Shown here one piece after another: positions 1 through 7,884 of a DNA stretch of 64,000 nt. The notes under the pieces were generated by a model. The model was not told the DNA's origin. It did not search any database and worked only from the letters and a program-made list of their open reading frames with translations. The position numbers and the translations under genes were made by a program. Numbering within the stretch: position 1 is the stretch's first letter; each line of letters begins with the position of its first letter. The DNA comes from Mycobacterium haemophilum DSM 44634 (GTDB lineage Bacteria > Actinomycetota > Actinomycetes > Mycobacteriales > Mycobacteriaceae), in assembly GCF_000340435.2 (NCBI RefSeq), contig NZ_CP011883.2:1720687-1784686 (forward strand), read 5' to 3'.

Positions 1-2
1 CA

Positions 3-335
3 TTCTTCTACCTGCTCAACACCCGTAACCACGTGGTCATCATCGTCGCGATCGCCGCCGGGCTGGTTTTCGGTTGGGCACCGCCTGGCTCCATCCAGGG
101 ACCGGTTTATTCAGAACAATATCCGACACGTTATCGATACACCGGGTGCTCGATTGCCTACCAATGTTCCTCTGTAGTTTCCGGTGCCCCGGCGCCGGCC
201 ATTGCCGGAATTCTGGTCAATGCCGCAGAAACCACCTTGGCAGTATCCTGGTACATCATTGTCGGCGCTGCGATTTCCCTAGCATGTGTGTTCGCACTCC
301 GCGAAACGTACCGGGCAGATCTCTCCGAGGCATGA
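3..335 (+). CDS. C-terminal part of an MHS/MFS transporter (5' end outside window)
   Basis: The frame is open from base 3, so the start lies upstream of the window. About 110 residues remain. They contain the late part of a major facilitator of the metabolite:H+ symporter type: a helix, a 'EQYPTRYRYTG' segment (the conserved FPTRxRxxG motif of MHS transporters), 'SIAYQ', a 'GAPAPAIAG' helix and a last helix ending in 'ALRETYR'. Members import small organic acids, aromatic acids or osmolytes across the inner membrane. The substrate cannot be told from this fragment. A LysR regulator follows on the same strand after about 250 bp and may control it. No internal break is visible in the part present. 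Confidence 0.8.
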   Translation, partial: FFYLLNTRNHVVIIVAIAAGLVFGWAPPGSIQGPVYSEQYPTRYRYTGCSIAYQCSSVVSGAPAPAIAGILVNAAETTLAVSWYIIVGAAISLACVFALRETYRADLSEA

Positions 336-584
336 CAATGCTACCCGCCATGTGCAGCCAACCACACGGTGGCGTCATCATCTGATTTAATTCTCGATGG
401 TGGAGCCAATCACTGACGCAAGTGCAACGCCCCAGGGACAAGCGCGATGGGCATCGGCTCAGTATGCCGCGACCAAGCCATCAAGATCGAGCTTCGCTGC
501 TCAGCACCAACTAACCCTATATGCAGAAGGCTCGGTTCCACTCACCGCACTGTGTTGCAGCGAACGTCGGCGAGGTGACACACA

Positions 585-1562
585 TTGTTGAACATCATTC
601 ACCTCCACACTCTCCAAACGGTGGTCAAAACCGGATCGCTGCGAGGGGCTGCGCAGAAGCTTGGCTACACCACCTCGGCTGTATCGCAACAGATCGCCAG
701 CCTGGAGAAGTCGGTGGGAGTGTCGCTGTTCGAACGAGGCCCTCGAAGCTTATGGCCAACCCCGGCCGGCGAAGCCTTGGTCAAACACGCTGACACGATC
801 ATCACGCACAGCAACGAGGCCGAGGAGGAGATGCGTGCCTACTCGTATGGCACGCATGGACGCCTGAGAGTCGGTGTATCCGGAAGCGCCGGGGCCAAAC
901 TTGTGCCCAAAGCTCTCGCCTGGCTAGTAAAAGCGCACCCCGGCGCCACAATCACCGTCGAGGACGAAGGACTGTTACAAATCACCATGACTACTGCTGT
1001 GGCCGAGGGCAAGGTCGACCTTGGAATCGTGATGGAGTACGGGCTTATGCCACGAATCTGGCCAGAGAATGTCGAAGTGAGGACCGTCCTCGATGAAGAA
1101 TTGGTGGTAATCGAAAGTGGTCTAGAACCACGGGAACCCGACCATCGGCTAGCCATCACCGATTTATCGGAACGGAAATGGGTAACTAACCGAGCCTGTT
1201 CAGACGAATCTGAAAATTTTTATCGCATATGCGCCGCCGCAGGTTTCGTTCCCCAGGTCATGTTCACAAGCAACGATTTCGATATCATCCGCGGCCTGGT
1301 GAAAGAGGGCCTAGGGATTGCACTGTTGCCAGCTCTTGCATTGGGAACCGACCGAGCCATCCAGCTCGGTCGCATCGGCCCTAATCCCCCCCGCAGGCGA
1401 GTTCACACGATTTATCGCAAGTCCGATGCCAACCCTTTGCTCTTGGCAGCCGTTGCCGCACTGGACCGGGCTGCCACCGATTTTGTGGCGTGGGCGAGTA
1501 CGGCGTTCGCATCACATCTTGACACCCCCATCGGTATTACCTTCGGCGACGCGATTAGTTAG
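585..1562 (+). CDS. LysR-family transcriptional regulator
   Basis: 325 residues, the normal LysR length. Residues about 5-62 form the winged HTH, with 'AAQKLGYTTSAVSQQIASLE' as the recognition region and 'LFERGPRSLWPTPAGE' as the wing. Residues about 90-295 are the two-lobed periplasmic-binding-like effector domain. The start is TTG at 585 or the adjacent TTG at 588, chosen because a GAGG lies about 10 bases upstream and the HTH begins at once. The target and inducer are unknown. The MFS transporter tail just upstream on the same strand is the only evident neighbour it might regulate. Confidence 0.85.
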   Translation: MLNIIHLHTLQTVVKTGSLRGAAQKLGYTTSAVSQQIASLEKSVGVSLFERGPRSLWPTPAGEALVKHADTIITHSNEAEEEMRAYSYGTHGRLRVGVSGSAGAKLVPKALAWLVKAHPGATITVEDEGLLQITMTTAVAEGKVDLGIVMEYGLMPRIWPENVEVRTVLDEELVVIESGLEPREPDHRLAITDLSERKWVTNRACSDESENFYRICAAAGFVPQVMFTSNDFDIIRGLVKEGLGIALLPALALGTDRAIQLGRIGPNPPRRRVHTIYRKSDANPLLLAAVAALDRAATDFVAWASTAFASHLDTPIGITFGDAIS

Positions 1563-1994
1563 GTTGCCGAATTTGGCTGCGGCAAACCACGCCGCCGACA
1601 GGTCGCTGGATGTGCTCCGGGAGGGCAATGACATGTGTTTGCGACGGTGGCCGCGGCCAACCTGTCTTGGACTGCATCCTGTTCGGGGACAAGCGATTTG
1701 GCTTCTCTCGGACCGGCGAACGTGCCCGCCGGTTTGCCCGAGCGCTGCAGCGTGGGGATTCGGCGCGCGGCAGGAAAGCTCCGAGTTGGCCCTATATGAG
1801 TTGGGCCAAAGCCATCTTGGGTGGTGCATGGCGAACTGCAACAGTCACCGTTCAGCAAGGTTGACTACCGGTGGGCGGAAAACCAAGTCGCAGCCGAGCT
1901 TTGAGCCTTCAAGTTTAGATCAGAAAGCGCATGCCCAGCCTGTTGGCAGCCGCAGGTTCCCGGCAGGCCTGATAGCGCTCATACAGTTCGCGTG
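1563..1994 (+). other. 432-bp stretch with no supported gene
   Basis: Overlapping open frames occur on both strands, but none has a ribosome binding site, a recognisable domain or a convincing protein composition. It separates the LysR gene from the 3' end of the convergent cyclase gene. It may hold decayed coding sequence; I could not identify any. Confidence 0.5.
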
Positions 1995-3605
1995 CTACTG
2001 ATGACGGTCAGCCCGCGGCTTTTGCGGAAGGCGCACCGTATCTGATTCACGGGCCCCCGAGTACGGCATGATTTCGGTTGCGGGGGAAACGGTCGCCTCG
2101 CCCAGCACCTCGTACAGCTGCAGCGGCTGCTCTTTGCCCTTGACTTGCACGCGCGGCAACTCGCGCACCGCGAAGGCTGCGCCAGTCGCCTCGAAACACT
2201 CTCGCGTGATGAGGATGTGCGTTTTCATCTCCGGATTGAGTGCCTCGACCCGCTTGGCCGCATTCACCGTGTCGCCGATCACGGTGTACTCCATCTTGCG
2301 GTCGGAGCCGATGTTCCCGGCGATCAGCGGGCCGGTGTGGAGTCCGATCCCGACGTCGATCTCGACGCCGCCTTTTGTCCGTTGCTCGTCGTTGAAGCGA
2401 TCGATTTCCTCTATCATGCGCATCGCCGCGCGGACGGCGCGGGTGGCGTCGTCCGCCTTGGGCACCGGTGCGCCGAAAACGGCCATCACGGCATCGCCGA
2501 TGAACTTGTCGACGATTCCGCCCTCGTCGAAAACGATGTCGACCATGCGCTGCAGGTAGTCGTTGAGGAAGCCGACGACGCTCTCCGGGGGCATCTTCTC
2601 GCTGATCGAGGTGAAGCCGCGGATGTCGCTGAAGAGCACGGTCGCGGTGAGTTTCGAGCTCAACCGCCCACCGTCTTTGATCTTGAGCGCCTCGCGCACG
2701 ATGTCGGCGGGCACATATTTCTGGAACACCTGGCGGACGCTCTTTTCCGCCTCGCGTGACTCGGCGACCTCGTCGAAAAGCCGGGTGTTTTCGATGGCGA
2801 TCGCCGCTTGGTCGGCGAAGGCGTGCAGAAGGTTCTGTGACTCCTCGTTGAATTTCGCCTCCACGACCTTGCTGTCCACATAGAACGCGCCGAGGATACG
2901 ATCCTTGAGCCGTAGCGGCACGCAGATCAGCGAGCGGACTTCCAGTGCGGTGATCGACAGGGACCCGCGCAGCGCGGTTTGCGCGTCCGTCGTCAGCATC
3001 GGCTCGCCAGTCTTCATGACGCTGTCGAGCACGGAGCGCGAGATCAGCTTCGACGGGTTCTGGATGTCGGTCTTTTCGCGATTGCGCGCCACTCGGAATT
3101 CGAGCTCCCCGTCATGCACCAGGATCAGGAACCCGCGCTCGGCCTTGATCAGCTCGACGCCCTTGTCGACGATCGTCTCCAAGATCGTCGCCTTGTCGAG
3201 TTCGCTGTTAAGGGCCTTGGTGATTTCGATGAGCGCCGTCAGTCTGCGGACCTTGTGGCTGGTGACGAGCTGGACCTCGTCGTCGTCCGGTGATGATGTC
3301 AGGGGGGCCGGGCTAGGTGGACCGTCGTCGGGTGCAAAGTAGAGCACGGTCGATCCGAGCTGGATGCGGTCGCCCGAGCGCAGGGTGTGCTCGGTCACCA
3401 GGAGGCTGTTCACGAACGAGCCGTTGAAGCTGCCGAGATCGCGCAGCAGCCAGTTCGGGCCGCTGCGACGGAACTCGCAGTGGCGGCGGGACAGGCCCGG
3501 GTCGTCCAGCCAGAGCATGTTGTCTGGCCCGCGGCCGACGCTCGTCGGGTCATTCAGGGCGAAGACATGCTGCTGCTCCCCACGTAGGATGATCAGCTTC
3601 GCCAC
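1995..3605 (-). CDS. FHA-GAF-class III adenylate cyclase
   Basis: 536 residues from a GTG at 3605, preferred over the longer frame because GGAGG sits 5 bases upstream and the FHA domain starts immediately ('AKLIILRG'). Order of domains: FHA (about 1-90, with 'SRRHCEF' and 'GSFNGSFVN'), GAF (about 130-290), a linker helix, then a class III cyclase catalytic domain (about 310-510). The catalytic residues are present: metal-binding Asp in 'FSDIRGFT' and 'FIGDAVMAVFG', the adenine-selecting Lys ('VDKFIGD') and Asp ('IGDTVNAAKR'), and the transition-state Asn and Arg in 'NAAKR'. It should therefore make cAMP from ATP in the cytosol, with phosphothreonine and small-ligand or redox sensing upstream. 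I know of no H37Rv cyclase with this domain order; it resembles proteobacterial/myxobacterial enzymes, so transfer is possible. Confidence 0.88.
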   Translation of the reverse strand: MAKLIILRGEQQHVFALNDPTSVGRGPDNMLWLDDPGLSRRHCEFRRSGPNWLLRDLGSFNGSFVNSLLVTEHTLRSGDRIQLGSTVLYFAPDDGPPSPAPLTSSPDDDEVQLVTSHKVRRLTALIEITKALNSELDKATILETIVDKGVELIKAERGFLILVHDGELEFRVARNREKTDIQNPSKLISRSVLDSVMKTGEPMLTTDAQTALRGSLSITALEVRSLICVPLRLKDRILGAFYVDSKVVEAKFNEESQNLLHAFADQAAIAIENTRLFDEVAESREAEKSVRQVFQKYVPADIVREALKIKDGGRLSSKLTATVLFSDIRGFTSISEKMPPESVVGFLNDYLQRMVDIVFDEGGIVDKFIGDAVMAVFGAPVPKADDATRAVRAAMRMIEEIDRFNDEQRTKGGVEIDVGIGLHTGPLIAGNIGSDRKMEYTVIGDTVNAAKRVEALNPEMKTHILITRECFEATGAAFAVRELPRVQVKGKEQPLQLYEVLGEATVSPATEIMPYSGARESDTVRLPQKPRADRHQ

Positions 3606-3727
3606 GGAGTCCTCCGGGTAGATGCCCGAGCGGGCCGGCAGCATCGGCGGCGCGATAGTAGTAGTGGCCTCGACGTACCCTCGACCTACCATAGCCCGCC
3701 CGCCGGATCCGCGGCAGCCAGGAACTG

Positions 3728-4294
3728 TCAGCGGTCGTAGATACTGGCCAGCCAGACGTGCACAAGTGTATCGATCACCCGGTCGTGGGGGATCGCCAGC
3801 TCGTCGGCCGCAACGCTATCGGGGGCCGTGCCTCGCTGGCGCTTCGCCTCGATCGCCGCGGTGGTGTGGGAAATCCAGCTTTGCATAAGGGTCAACCACA
3901 GCTGCCGCATCTCGGGGGTGGTGGCCTCCGCCGCCGCACCGGCCCCCGGGTGAGAACCCGATACCTCGAAAAACGCCTCGATACGGGCCCGCCAGGCGGT
4001 CGTGGGGTCGCCGGAAAATTCGCCGTCAAGCGCCGCGTGTGCCTTGCTGCTCAGCTGATCGAGCAGCGACAGCAGCACCGCATTCTTGGAGGGGAAATAG
4101 AAGTAGAAGGTGGGACGAGAGATGCCCGCCCCTTTTGCCAAGTCGCCCACGGAGAAGTCCGCTAGTGGTCGCTCCTTCAGCAGCCGCTCGGCGGTGGCCA
4201 GGATGGCCTGTTGACGGTCATCGCCTGAGGTGCGTGACGGACGGCGGCCTCGTGAGGCAGGCGCGTAGCCGGTCTGCGCCGGTTGGTTGGACAC
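3728..4294 (-). CDS. TetR-family regulator, EthR-like, shortened
   Basis: 188 residues from GTG at 4294. The DNA-binding part (about 25-75) reads 'SGDDRQQAILATAERLL' ... 'DLAKGAGISRPTFYFYFPSK', nearly the same as M. tuberculosis EthR as I remember it. The C-terminal half also follows EthR ('LVHVWLASIY' at the end) but lacks about 24 residues between 'ADELA' and 'RVIDTLVH', where EthR has its helix 8, part of the dimer interface, and about 10 residues earlier in the ligand domain. EthR represses the monooxygenase ethA. Here no ethA is adjacent; the divergent neighbour is a short Esx-like gene. GTCGAC/GTTGAC repeats upstream resemble the EthR operator. It could be a paralogue or a decaying copy. 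Confidence 0.8.
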   Translation of the reverse strand: MSNQPAQTGYAPASRGRRPSRTSGDDRQQAILATAERLLKERPLADFSVGDLAKGAGISRPTFYFYFPSKNAVLLSLLDQLSSKAHAALDGEFSGDPTTAWRARIEAFFEVSGSHPGAGAAAEATTPEMRQLWLTLMQSWISHTTAAIEAKRQRGTAPDSVAADELAIPHDRVIDTLVHVWLASIYDR

Positions 4295-4310
4295 GCTAAC
4301 TACCCTACAG

Positions 4311-4438
4311 ATAGGTCGACGGTTGTCAACATAACTGTCGATTAAAGCCAACGCTACGTTGATTGCCCGAAATGTGATGTCGAACACTATCGACGGGTTG
4401 TTGACCACGTCGACGGCCTGTTGATATCGTCGGTCAAC
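4311..4438. promoter_or_regulatory. EthR-type operator: repeated GTCGAC/GTTGAC half-sites
   Basis: The intergenic region between the EthR-like gene and the divergent Esx-like gene carries many related half-sites: ggTCGACggttGTCAAC (about 4312-4330), tGTCGAtt (4335-4342), cGTTGAtt (4357-4364), tGTCGAac (4378-4385), taTCGAC (4389-4395), gtTGTTGAcc (4397-4406), cGTCGAC (4408-4414), gTTGAta (4420-4426) and gGTCAAC (4432-4438). The dense right half resembles the multimeric EthR operator of M. tuberculosis as I remember it. Likely autoregulation of the minus-strand regulator and control of the divergent gene. Confidence 0.65.
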
Positions 4439-4524
4439 ACCGATTCCGCCTAGCTGGGAATAAATCGTGTGACTGTGCGGTAGTACCCACGTCGTCGCAG
4501 TATTTCTCGGTAAGGAGACAAACA

Positions 4525-4770
4525 GTGGCCGCGCGTTTTTTGACCGACCCGGAGCAAATGCGGGCGATGGCGGGCCGCTTTGACATGCATGCCCGGTGGC
4601 TTACCGAGGCGACCTCGCTGGACGCTATGGGACAGATGCATTGGGCGTCTCGCAACGTGGTGAGCATGCTGTGCGGGGTGCGTGACGGGCTGCTACGCGA
4701 CGCCAGCCGCTACGAAGAGCAAGAGCGAGTGTCTCGCGAACTGCTCAGCAGCCTGAGCTGTTCTGTCTAG
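4525..4770 (+). CDS. Esx (WXG100) protein of the EsxJ/K/M/P/W type with an internal deletion
   Basis: 81 residues starting GTG at 4525, with AGGAG upstream. The N-terminus ('RFLTDPEQMRAMAGRFDMHA') and the second half ('EATSLDAMGQM', 'GVRDGLLRDASRYEEQE') match the 98-residue EsxK-type proteins secreted by ESX systems. The middle, about 20 residues covering the end of helix 1 and most of the WxG turn, is missing: 'MHA' runs straight into 'RWLTEATSLD'. The C-terminal tail reads 'SSLSCSV' instead of ending near 'LSS'. No partner Esx gene or PE/PPE pair is adjacent, although this family normally works as a heterodimer. It is either a remnant or an altered orphan. Confidence 0.7.
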   Translation: MAARFLTDPEQMRAMAGRFDMHARWLTEATSLDAMGQMHWASRNVVSMLCGVRDGLLRDASRYEEQERVSRELLSSLSCSV

Positions 4771-4784
4771 GGTGAAAACGCTGT

Positions 4785-5273
4785 GTGGAGTGGCGGGCCC
4801 AAAAATTCGACTTCGCGCCGAATCTGTCTGACGTTGCCAGCGGCCCGGTGACCGCCGGGCAAGCGGTTGTCGTCGCCATCACCTTCGTCTGGCTGGGCAT
4901 GGTGCTGGCCATCTCGTTTTTGGAAGCTCCGCTGAAGTTTCGGGCGCCAAACGTGACGCTGCAGATTGGGCTCGGCATTGGCCGGTTGGTGTTCCGCGCC
5001 CTCAACACCGTGGAGGTCGGGTTCGCCGTTGTCATCCTGGCGATCGTGGCAACCAGTCCGACGCCGGGACGGATTATCGGGGCATTGTCGGTTGCTTTCG
5101 TGGCACTGGCCATTCAGTTGATCGCGGTGCGTCCCCGACTGGCCCGCCGTTCCGACGAGGTGCTCGCCGGACTGCAAGCTCCTCGCTCCCGCGGTCACTA
5201 CGTCTATGTCGGTTTGGAGGCGGTCAAGGCGGTCGCGTTGCTTGTGGCGGGGATACTGCTACTAACCAGCTGA
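4785..5273 (+). CDS. Small integral membrane protein, Rv2620c-like
   Basis: Up to 162 residues from GTG 4785; a GTG at 4848 would give 141 residues, the length I recall for Rv2620c, and places the first membrane segment at the N-terminus. Four hydrophobic segments are visible: 'AVVVAITFVWLGMVLAISF', the stretch after 'TVEVGFAVVILAIVA', 'IIGALSVAFVALAIQLIAV', and 'LEAVKAVALLVAGILLLTS'. Cytoplasmic-type basic loops (RPRLARRSDE) lie between the third and fourth. Function is unknown. It begins 14 bp after the Esx-like gene and precedes the cupin gene, so it may be co-transcribed. Confidence 0.75.
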   Translation: MEWRAQKFDFAPNLSDVASGPVTAGQAVVVAITFVWLGMVLAISFLEAPLKFRAPNVTLQIGLGIGRLVFRALNTVEVGFAVVILAIVATSPTPGRIIGALSVAFVALAIQLIAVRPRLARRSDEVLAGLQAPRSRGHYVYVGLEAVKAVALLVAGILLLTS

Positions 5274-5305
5274 ATCGACCAACCCACGGACCAAAGGACC
5301 CCGAC

Positions 5306-5653
5306 ATGGAATCCATCTCGCTGACCAGCCTGGCCTCCGAAAAGTTGGCCGAGGCGCAACAGTCGCACAGCGGGCGGGCCGCGCACACCATCCACGGTGG
5401 TCATGCTCACGAGCTTCGCCAGACCGTGCTGGCGCTGCTTGCTGGCCACGATCTGTCGGAACACGACAGCCCCGGTGAGGCGACGCTGCAGGTGCTGCGC
5501 GGTCACGTGCGCCTCACCGCCGGTGGCGACGCCTGGGACGGCAAGGCCGGCGACTACATCGCGATTCCGCGGGAACGGCACGCGCTGCACGCCGTTGAGG
5601 ATTCGGTGATCATCCTGACCGTGCTGAAGAGCATCGCTCCCTCGCCGCAATAG
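5306..5653 (+). CDS. Small cupin-domain protein, Rv2619c-like
   Basis: 115 residues, ATG start with AAAGGA upstream. A single cupin barrel: 'LLAGHDLSEHDSPGEATLQVLRGHVRLTAGGDAWDGKAGDYIAIPRERHALHAVED' holds the beta-strand and glycine pattern, with His and Glu in the first motif and 'PRERHALHA' in the second. Such small cupins bind a metal or a small ligand, and a specific reaction cannot be assigned. It lies 32 bp after the membrane protein gene and 9 bp before the nitronate monooxygenase gene on the same strand. Confidence 0.8.
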   Translation: MESISLTSLASEKLAEAQQSHSGRAAHTIHGGHAHELRQTVLALLAGHDLSEHDSPGEATLQVLRGHVRLTAGGDAWDGKAGDYIAIPRERHALHAVEDSVIILTVLKSIAPSPQ

Positions 5654-5662
5654 CGCGCAGCG

Positions 5663-6610
5663 ATGTTATCGACGCCCTGGTCAAGGAGTTTCGGCCTACG
5701 GGTACCGATCGTTAACGCCCCGATGGGCGGGATTGCCGGCGGGAGGTTGGCCGCGGCGGTCACCGCTGCCGGTGGGCTGGGCATGGTCGGCATGGGCAGT
5801 GTCGCTACCAGGGCGTTGCTGAAAACCGAATTGCAGTACGTGCCAGGGCAGTTCGGAATCGGCCTGGTGGACTGGGTGATGCGCCACGAGGCCCAGCTGT
5901 TGGAGGATGCCCTTGCCGCGCGACCCATCCTGCTGTCGGTGAGTTTCGGCGCGGACTGGTCGTGGGTCGATAAGGCGCATGACGCCGGAATCGCCACGGC
6001 CACACAGGTATACGACAGCCTCGAGGCCCGTCGGGCAGTGGACGTCGGTGTCGACATCCTGGTCGCCCGCGGGTCTGAGGGCGGCGGGCACGGGGACGTG
6101 AAGCTCGGCACGCTGCCGTTGCTTGACAGCGTTTTGGATGCGGTGTCGGTGCCGGTGCTTGCCGCCGGCGGAATCGCCTCGTCCCGCAGCCTGGCCGCGG
6201 TGTTGGCCGCCGGCGCGAGCGGGGCGTGGGTGGGCACCCGGCTGGCGGCGTGCCCAGAGGCGCTGACCGGCGACGGTAGCCGCCGAGCCCTGATCGCGGC
6301 GCAGCCAACCGACACCGCGGTCACCCGAGTCTTCGATGTCGCCATGGGTCTGCCCTGGCCGGCGCGGTTTCCGTCGCGCGTGCTGGCCAACGACTTCGTC
6401 GCGCGCTGGGCGGGCAACGAGGACGCGTTGGCTGCTGATCGGGCAGCGCGTGCCGGCCTGGTTGCCTCGATCGCCGTCGACGACTGCCGTATCGCCCCCG
6501 TTGACGCTGGTCAGGGCGTAGGGATGATCGGCGACGACGCCTCGGTCAGCGAGGTGATCGAGACGATGTGCTCAGGCGCGCAGGGTTTACTCGCCGCCTG
6601 GGGAGCATAG
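5663..6610 (+). CDS. Nitronate monooxygenase (2-nitropropane dioxygenase) family flavoprotein
   Basis: 315 residues with a TIM-barrel FMN-binding pattern: 'VPIVNAPMGGIAGGRLAAAVTAAGGLGMVG' at the N-terminus, 'SEGGGHGD' (the family His region) near residue 140, 'VPVLAAGGIAS' and 'GASGAWVGTRLAA' for the FMN phosphate site. The family oxidises alkyl nitronates such as propionate-3-nitronate, or acts on related electron-rich substrates. The start is the ATG 9 bp after the cupin stop; no strong binding site is visible, so translation may be coupled. I do not recall this gene at the same place in H37Rv. Confidence 0.85.
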   Translation: MLSTPWSRSFGLRVPIVNAPMGGIAGGRLAAAVTAAGGLGMVGMGSVATRALLKTELQYVPGQFGIGLVDWVMRHEAQLLEDALAARPILLSVSFGADWSWVDKAHDAGIATATQVYDSLEARRAVDVGVDILVARGSEGGGHGDVKLGTLPLLDSVLDAVSVPVLAAGGIASSRSLAAVLAAGASGAWVGTRLAACPEALTGDGSRRALIAAQPTDTAVTRVFDVAMGLPWPARFPSRVLANDFVARWAGNEDALAADRAARAGLVASIAVDDCRIAPVDAGQGVGMIGDDASVSEVIETMCSGAQGLLAAWGA

Positions 6611-6615
6611 GGTTA

Positions 6616-7329
6616 CTACTCGACGCCGCGCTTCAGCACGACACAACACCGATCCGCGCCGGGGGAGAGCTGGGCGTCCGGGCCATGTGGCGCCAAGGCG
6701 TCGGCCACACCGGTGATCAGGGCGTGGTTCATATTGCAGGCCAGTTCGGTCTGCTGTTGCGCCAGCGCGTGGAACGGGCAGTTCGCTAGATACACGTCAT
6801 GATCGGCAGGCCCGGCACGGTGGGGTTCGTAACCGTAGGTGCTCAGCACGCCGACTGCCAGCTGCAGCGCCACCGCGGCGTCGGTGGGCGGTTGCTGGCA
6901 GGCGGCAACACCGATGGTTAGCCCGTAGTCGTGGGCGACCTGGTTGAGCACTTCGACGATGGGTTCTCCGGTGCTGGCCGACCGCGCGATGGCCGCGGCC
7001 ATCAGCCGCCCGGCCAACTCGTACTCGCGCTGCGGGAGGCTGATCGCGATGTCGCGGGGGGACCTGCGGTACAGCTTGGAGGTTCGCCCCGCGCCGGGGC
7101 CGGATCGGCCGGTCAGGCGGGCATAGTCGCTTTCCAGCAGGCCCTGCGCGGTGAGCCGGTCCAAGTGAAATTTGGCCTGGTGACGTGGGATTCCGACGGC
7201 ATCGGCGGCCTGGTCACGGCTGACCGGCGCGGGTTGAGCGCAGACAAACTGGTAAAGCTGGTGACGCACTGGGTCAGCAAGTGCGCCGATCCCGGCGGCG
7301 TCACGCTCCCGGGAATCCCCACCATCCAC
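6616..7329 (-). CDS. ArsR/SufR-like winged-helix regulator with a cysteine motif
   Basis: 237 residues from GTG 7329, with GAGG about 8 bases upstream. Residues about 17-75 are a winged HTH ('QLYQFVCAQPAPVSRDQAADAVGIPRHQAKFHLDRLTAQGLLES'). The C-terminal part has 'NCPFHALAQQQTELACNMNHALI' followed by 'DRCCVVL', the spaced-cysteine pattern of the COG2345/SufR group, in which cysteines can bind an Fe-S cluster or metal. The same place in H37Rv is Rv2618. It is divergent from the Rv2617c-like membrane protein across a 95-bp AT-rich promoter, so it probably controls that gene and itself. The ligand is not known. Confidence 0.82.
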   Translation of the reverse strand: MDGGDSRERDAAGIGALADPVRHQLYQFVCAQPAPVSRDQAADAVGIPRHQAKFHLDRLTAQGLLESDYARLTGRSGPGAGRTSKLYRRSPRDIAISLPQREYELAGRLMAAAIARSASTGEPIVEVLNQVAHDYGLTIGVAACQQPPTDAAVALQLAVGVLSTYGYEPHRAGPADHDVYLANCPFHALAQQQTELACNMNHALITGVADALAPHGPDAQLSPGADRCCVVLKRGVE

Positions 7330-7361
7330 TGCTACATCCTCATTTCTAACAGATAAAACAC

Positions 7362-7390
7362 TTGACGTTACAGTCTACCGATTCTAACGT
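7362..7390 (+). promoter_or_regulatory. SigA-type promoter for the Rv2617c-like gene
   Basis: TTGACG at 7362-7367 and TAACGT at 7385-7390 are separated by exactly 17 bp. The 95-bp divergent region is markedly AT-rich, with two related stretches, TTCTAACaGATAA (about 7344-7356) and TTCTAACgttcAGATTA (about 7382-7398), that could be binding sites for the divergent regulator. A ribosome site GGAGGA at 7414-7419 precedes the ATG at 7425. Confidence 0.6.
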
Positions 7391-7424
7391 TCAGATTATT
7401 AACCTTTAGAAATGGAGGACAGGC

Positions 7425-7868
7425 ATGAGTACCAAACCAGCCGCTGCGGCCCCTGCCCTTGCCGATCAGCTACGGGATCCGGCGTACTCGGCGTACCTGT
7501 TGCTGCGCACCGTATTTACCGTCGCGCCCATCCTGTTTGGGTTAGACAAATTCTTCAATCTGCTGACCCACCCGCATCACTGGAGCATGTACTTGGCCGG
7601 CTGGATCAGCCACCTGGTTCCCGGCAGCTCCGACCAGTGCATGTACCTCGTGGGTGTGATCGAGATTGCGGCCGGTGTGCTGGTAGCGGTCGCGCCGCGG
7701 ATCGGTGCCTGGGTGGTCGCGGCCTGGCTAGCCGGGATCATCGTTGACCTGCTGACCCTGTCCGGCTATTACGACATAGCCCTGCGTGATTTCGGGTTGC
7801 TGGTCGGTGCCATCGCACTTGCCCGGCTGGCGCAGGGAATGCATGACGGCAGCATCGGATGCCATTAA
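7425..7868 (+). CDS. Integral membrane protein, Rv2617c-like
   Basis: 147 residues, ATG with GGAGGA upstream. Four hydrophobic helices are visible, beginning with 'YLLLRTVFTVAPILFGLDKF', then 'YLVGVIEIAAGVLVAVAPRIG', 'AWVVAAWLAGIIVDLLTL' and 'DFGLLVGAIALARLAQ'. The arrangement resembles small DoxX-like membrane proteins. Function is unknown. It is divergent from the SufR-like regulator and has its own well-formed promoter, so it is the likely target of that regulator. Confidence 0.8.
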   Translation: MSTKPAAAAPALADQLRDPAYSAYLLLRTVFTVAPILFGLDKFFNLLTHPHHWSMYLAGWISHLVPGSSDQCMYLVGVIEIAAGVLVAVAPRIGAWVVAAWLAGIIVDLLTLSGYYDIALRDFGLLVGAIALARLAQGMHDGSIGCH

Positions 7869-7884
7869 CCGGCCAGCCGGCGTG

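Noticed and set aside
336..584. Short ORFs between the transporter and LysR genes
   Set aside because: No ribosome sites or recognisable products; likely regulatory or neutral sequence.
2068..3342. Several plus-strand ORFs over the cyclase gene
   Set aside because: They are shadows of the well-supported minus-strand cyclase, whose catalytic motifs are complete.
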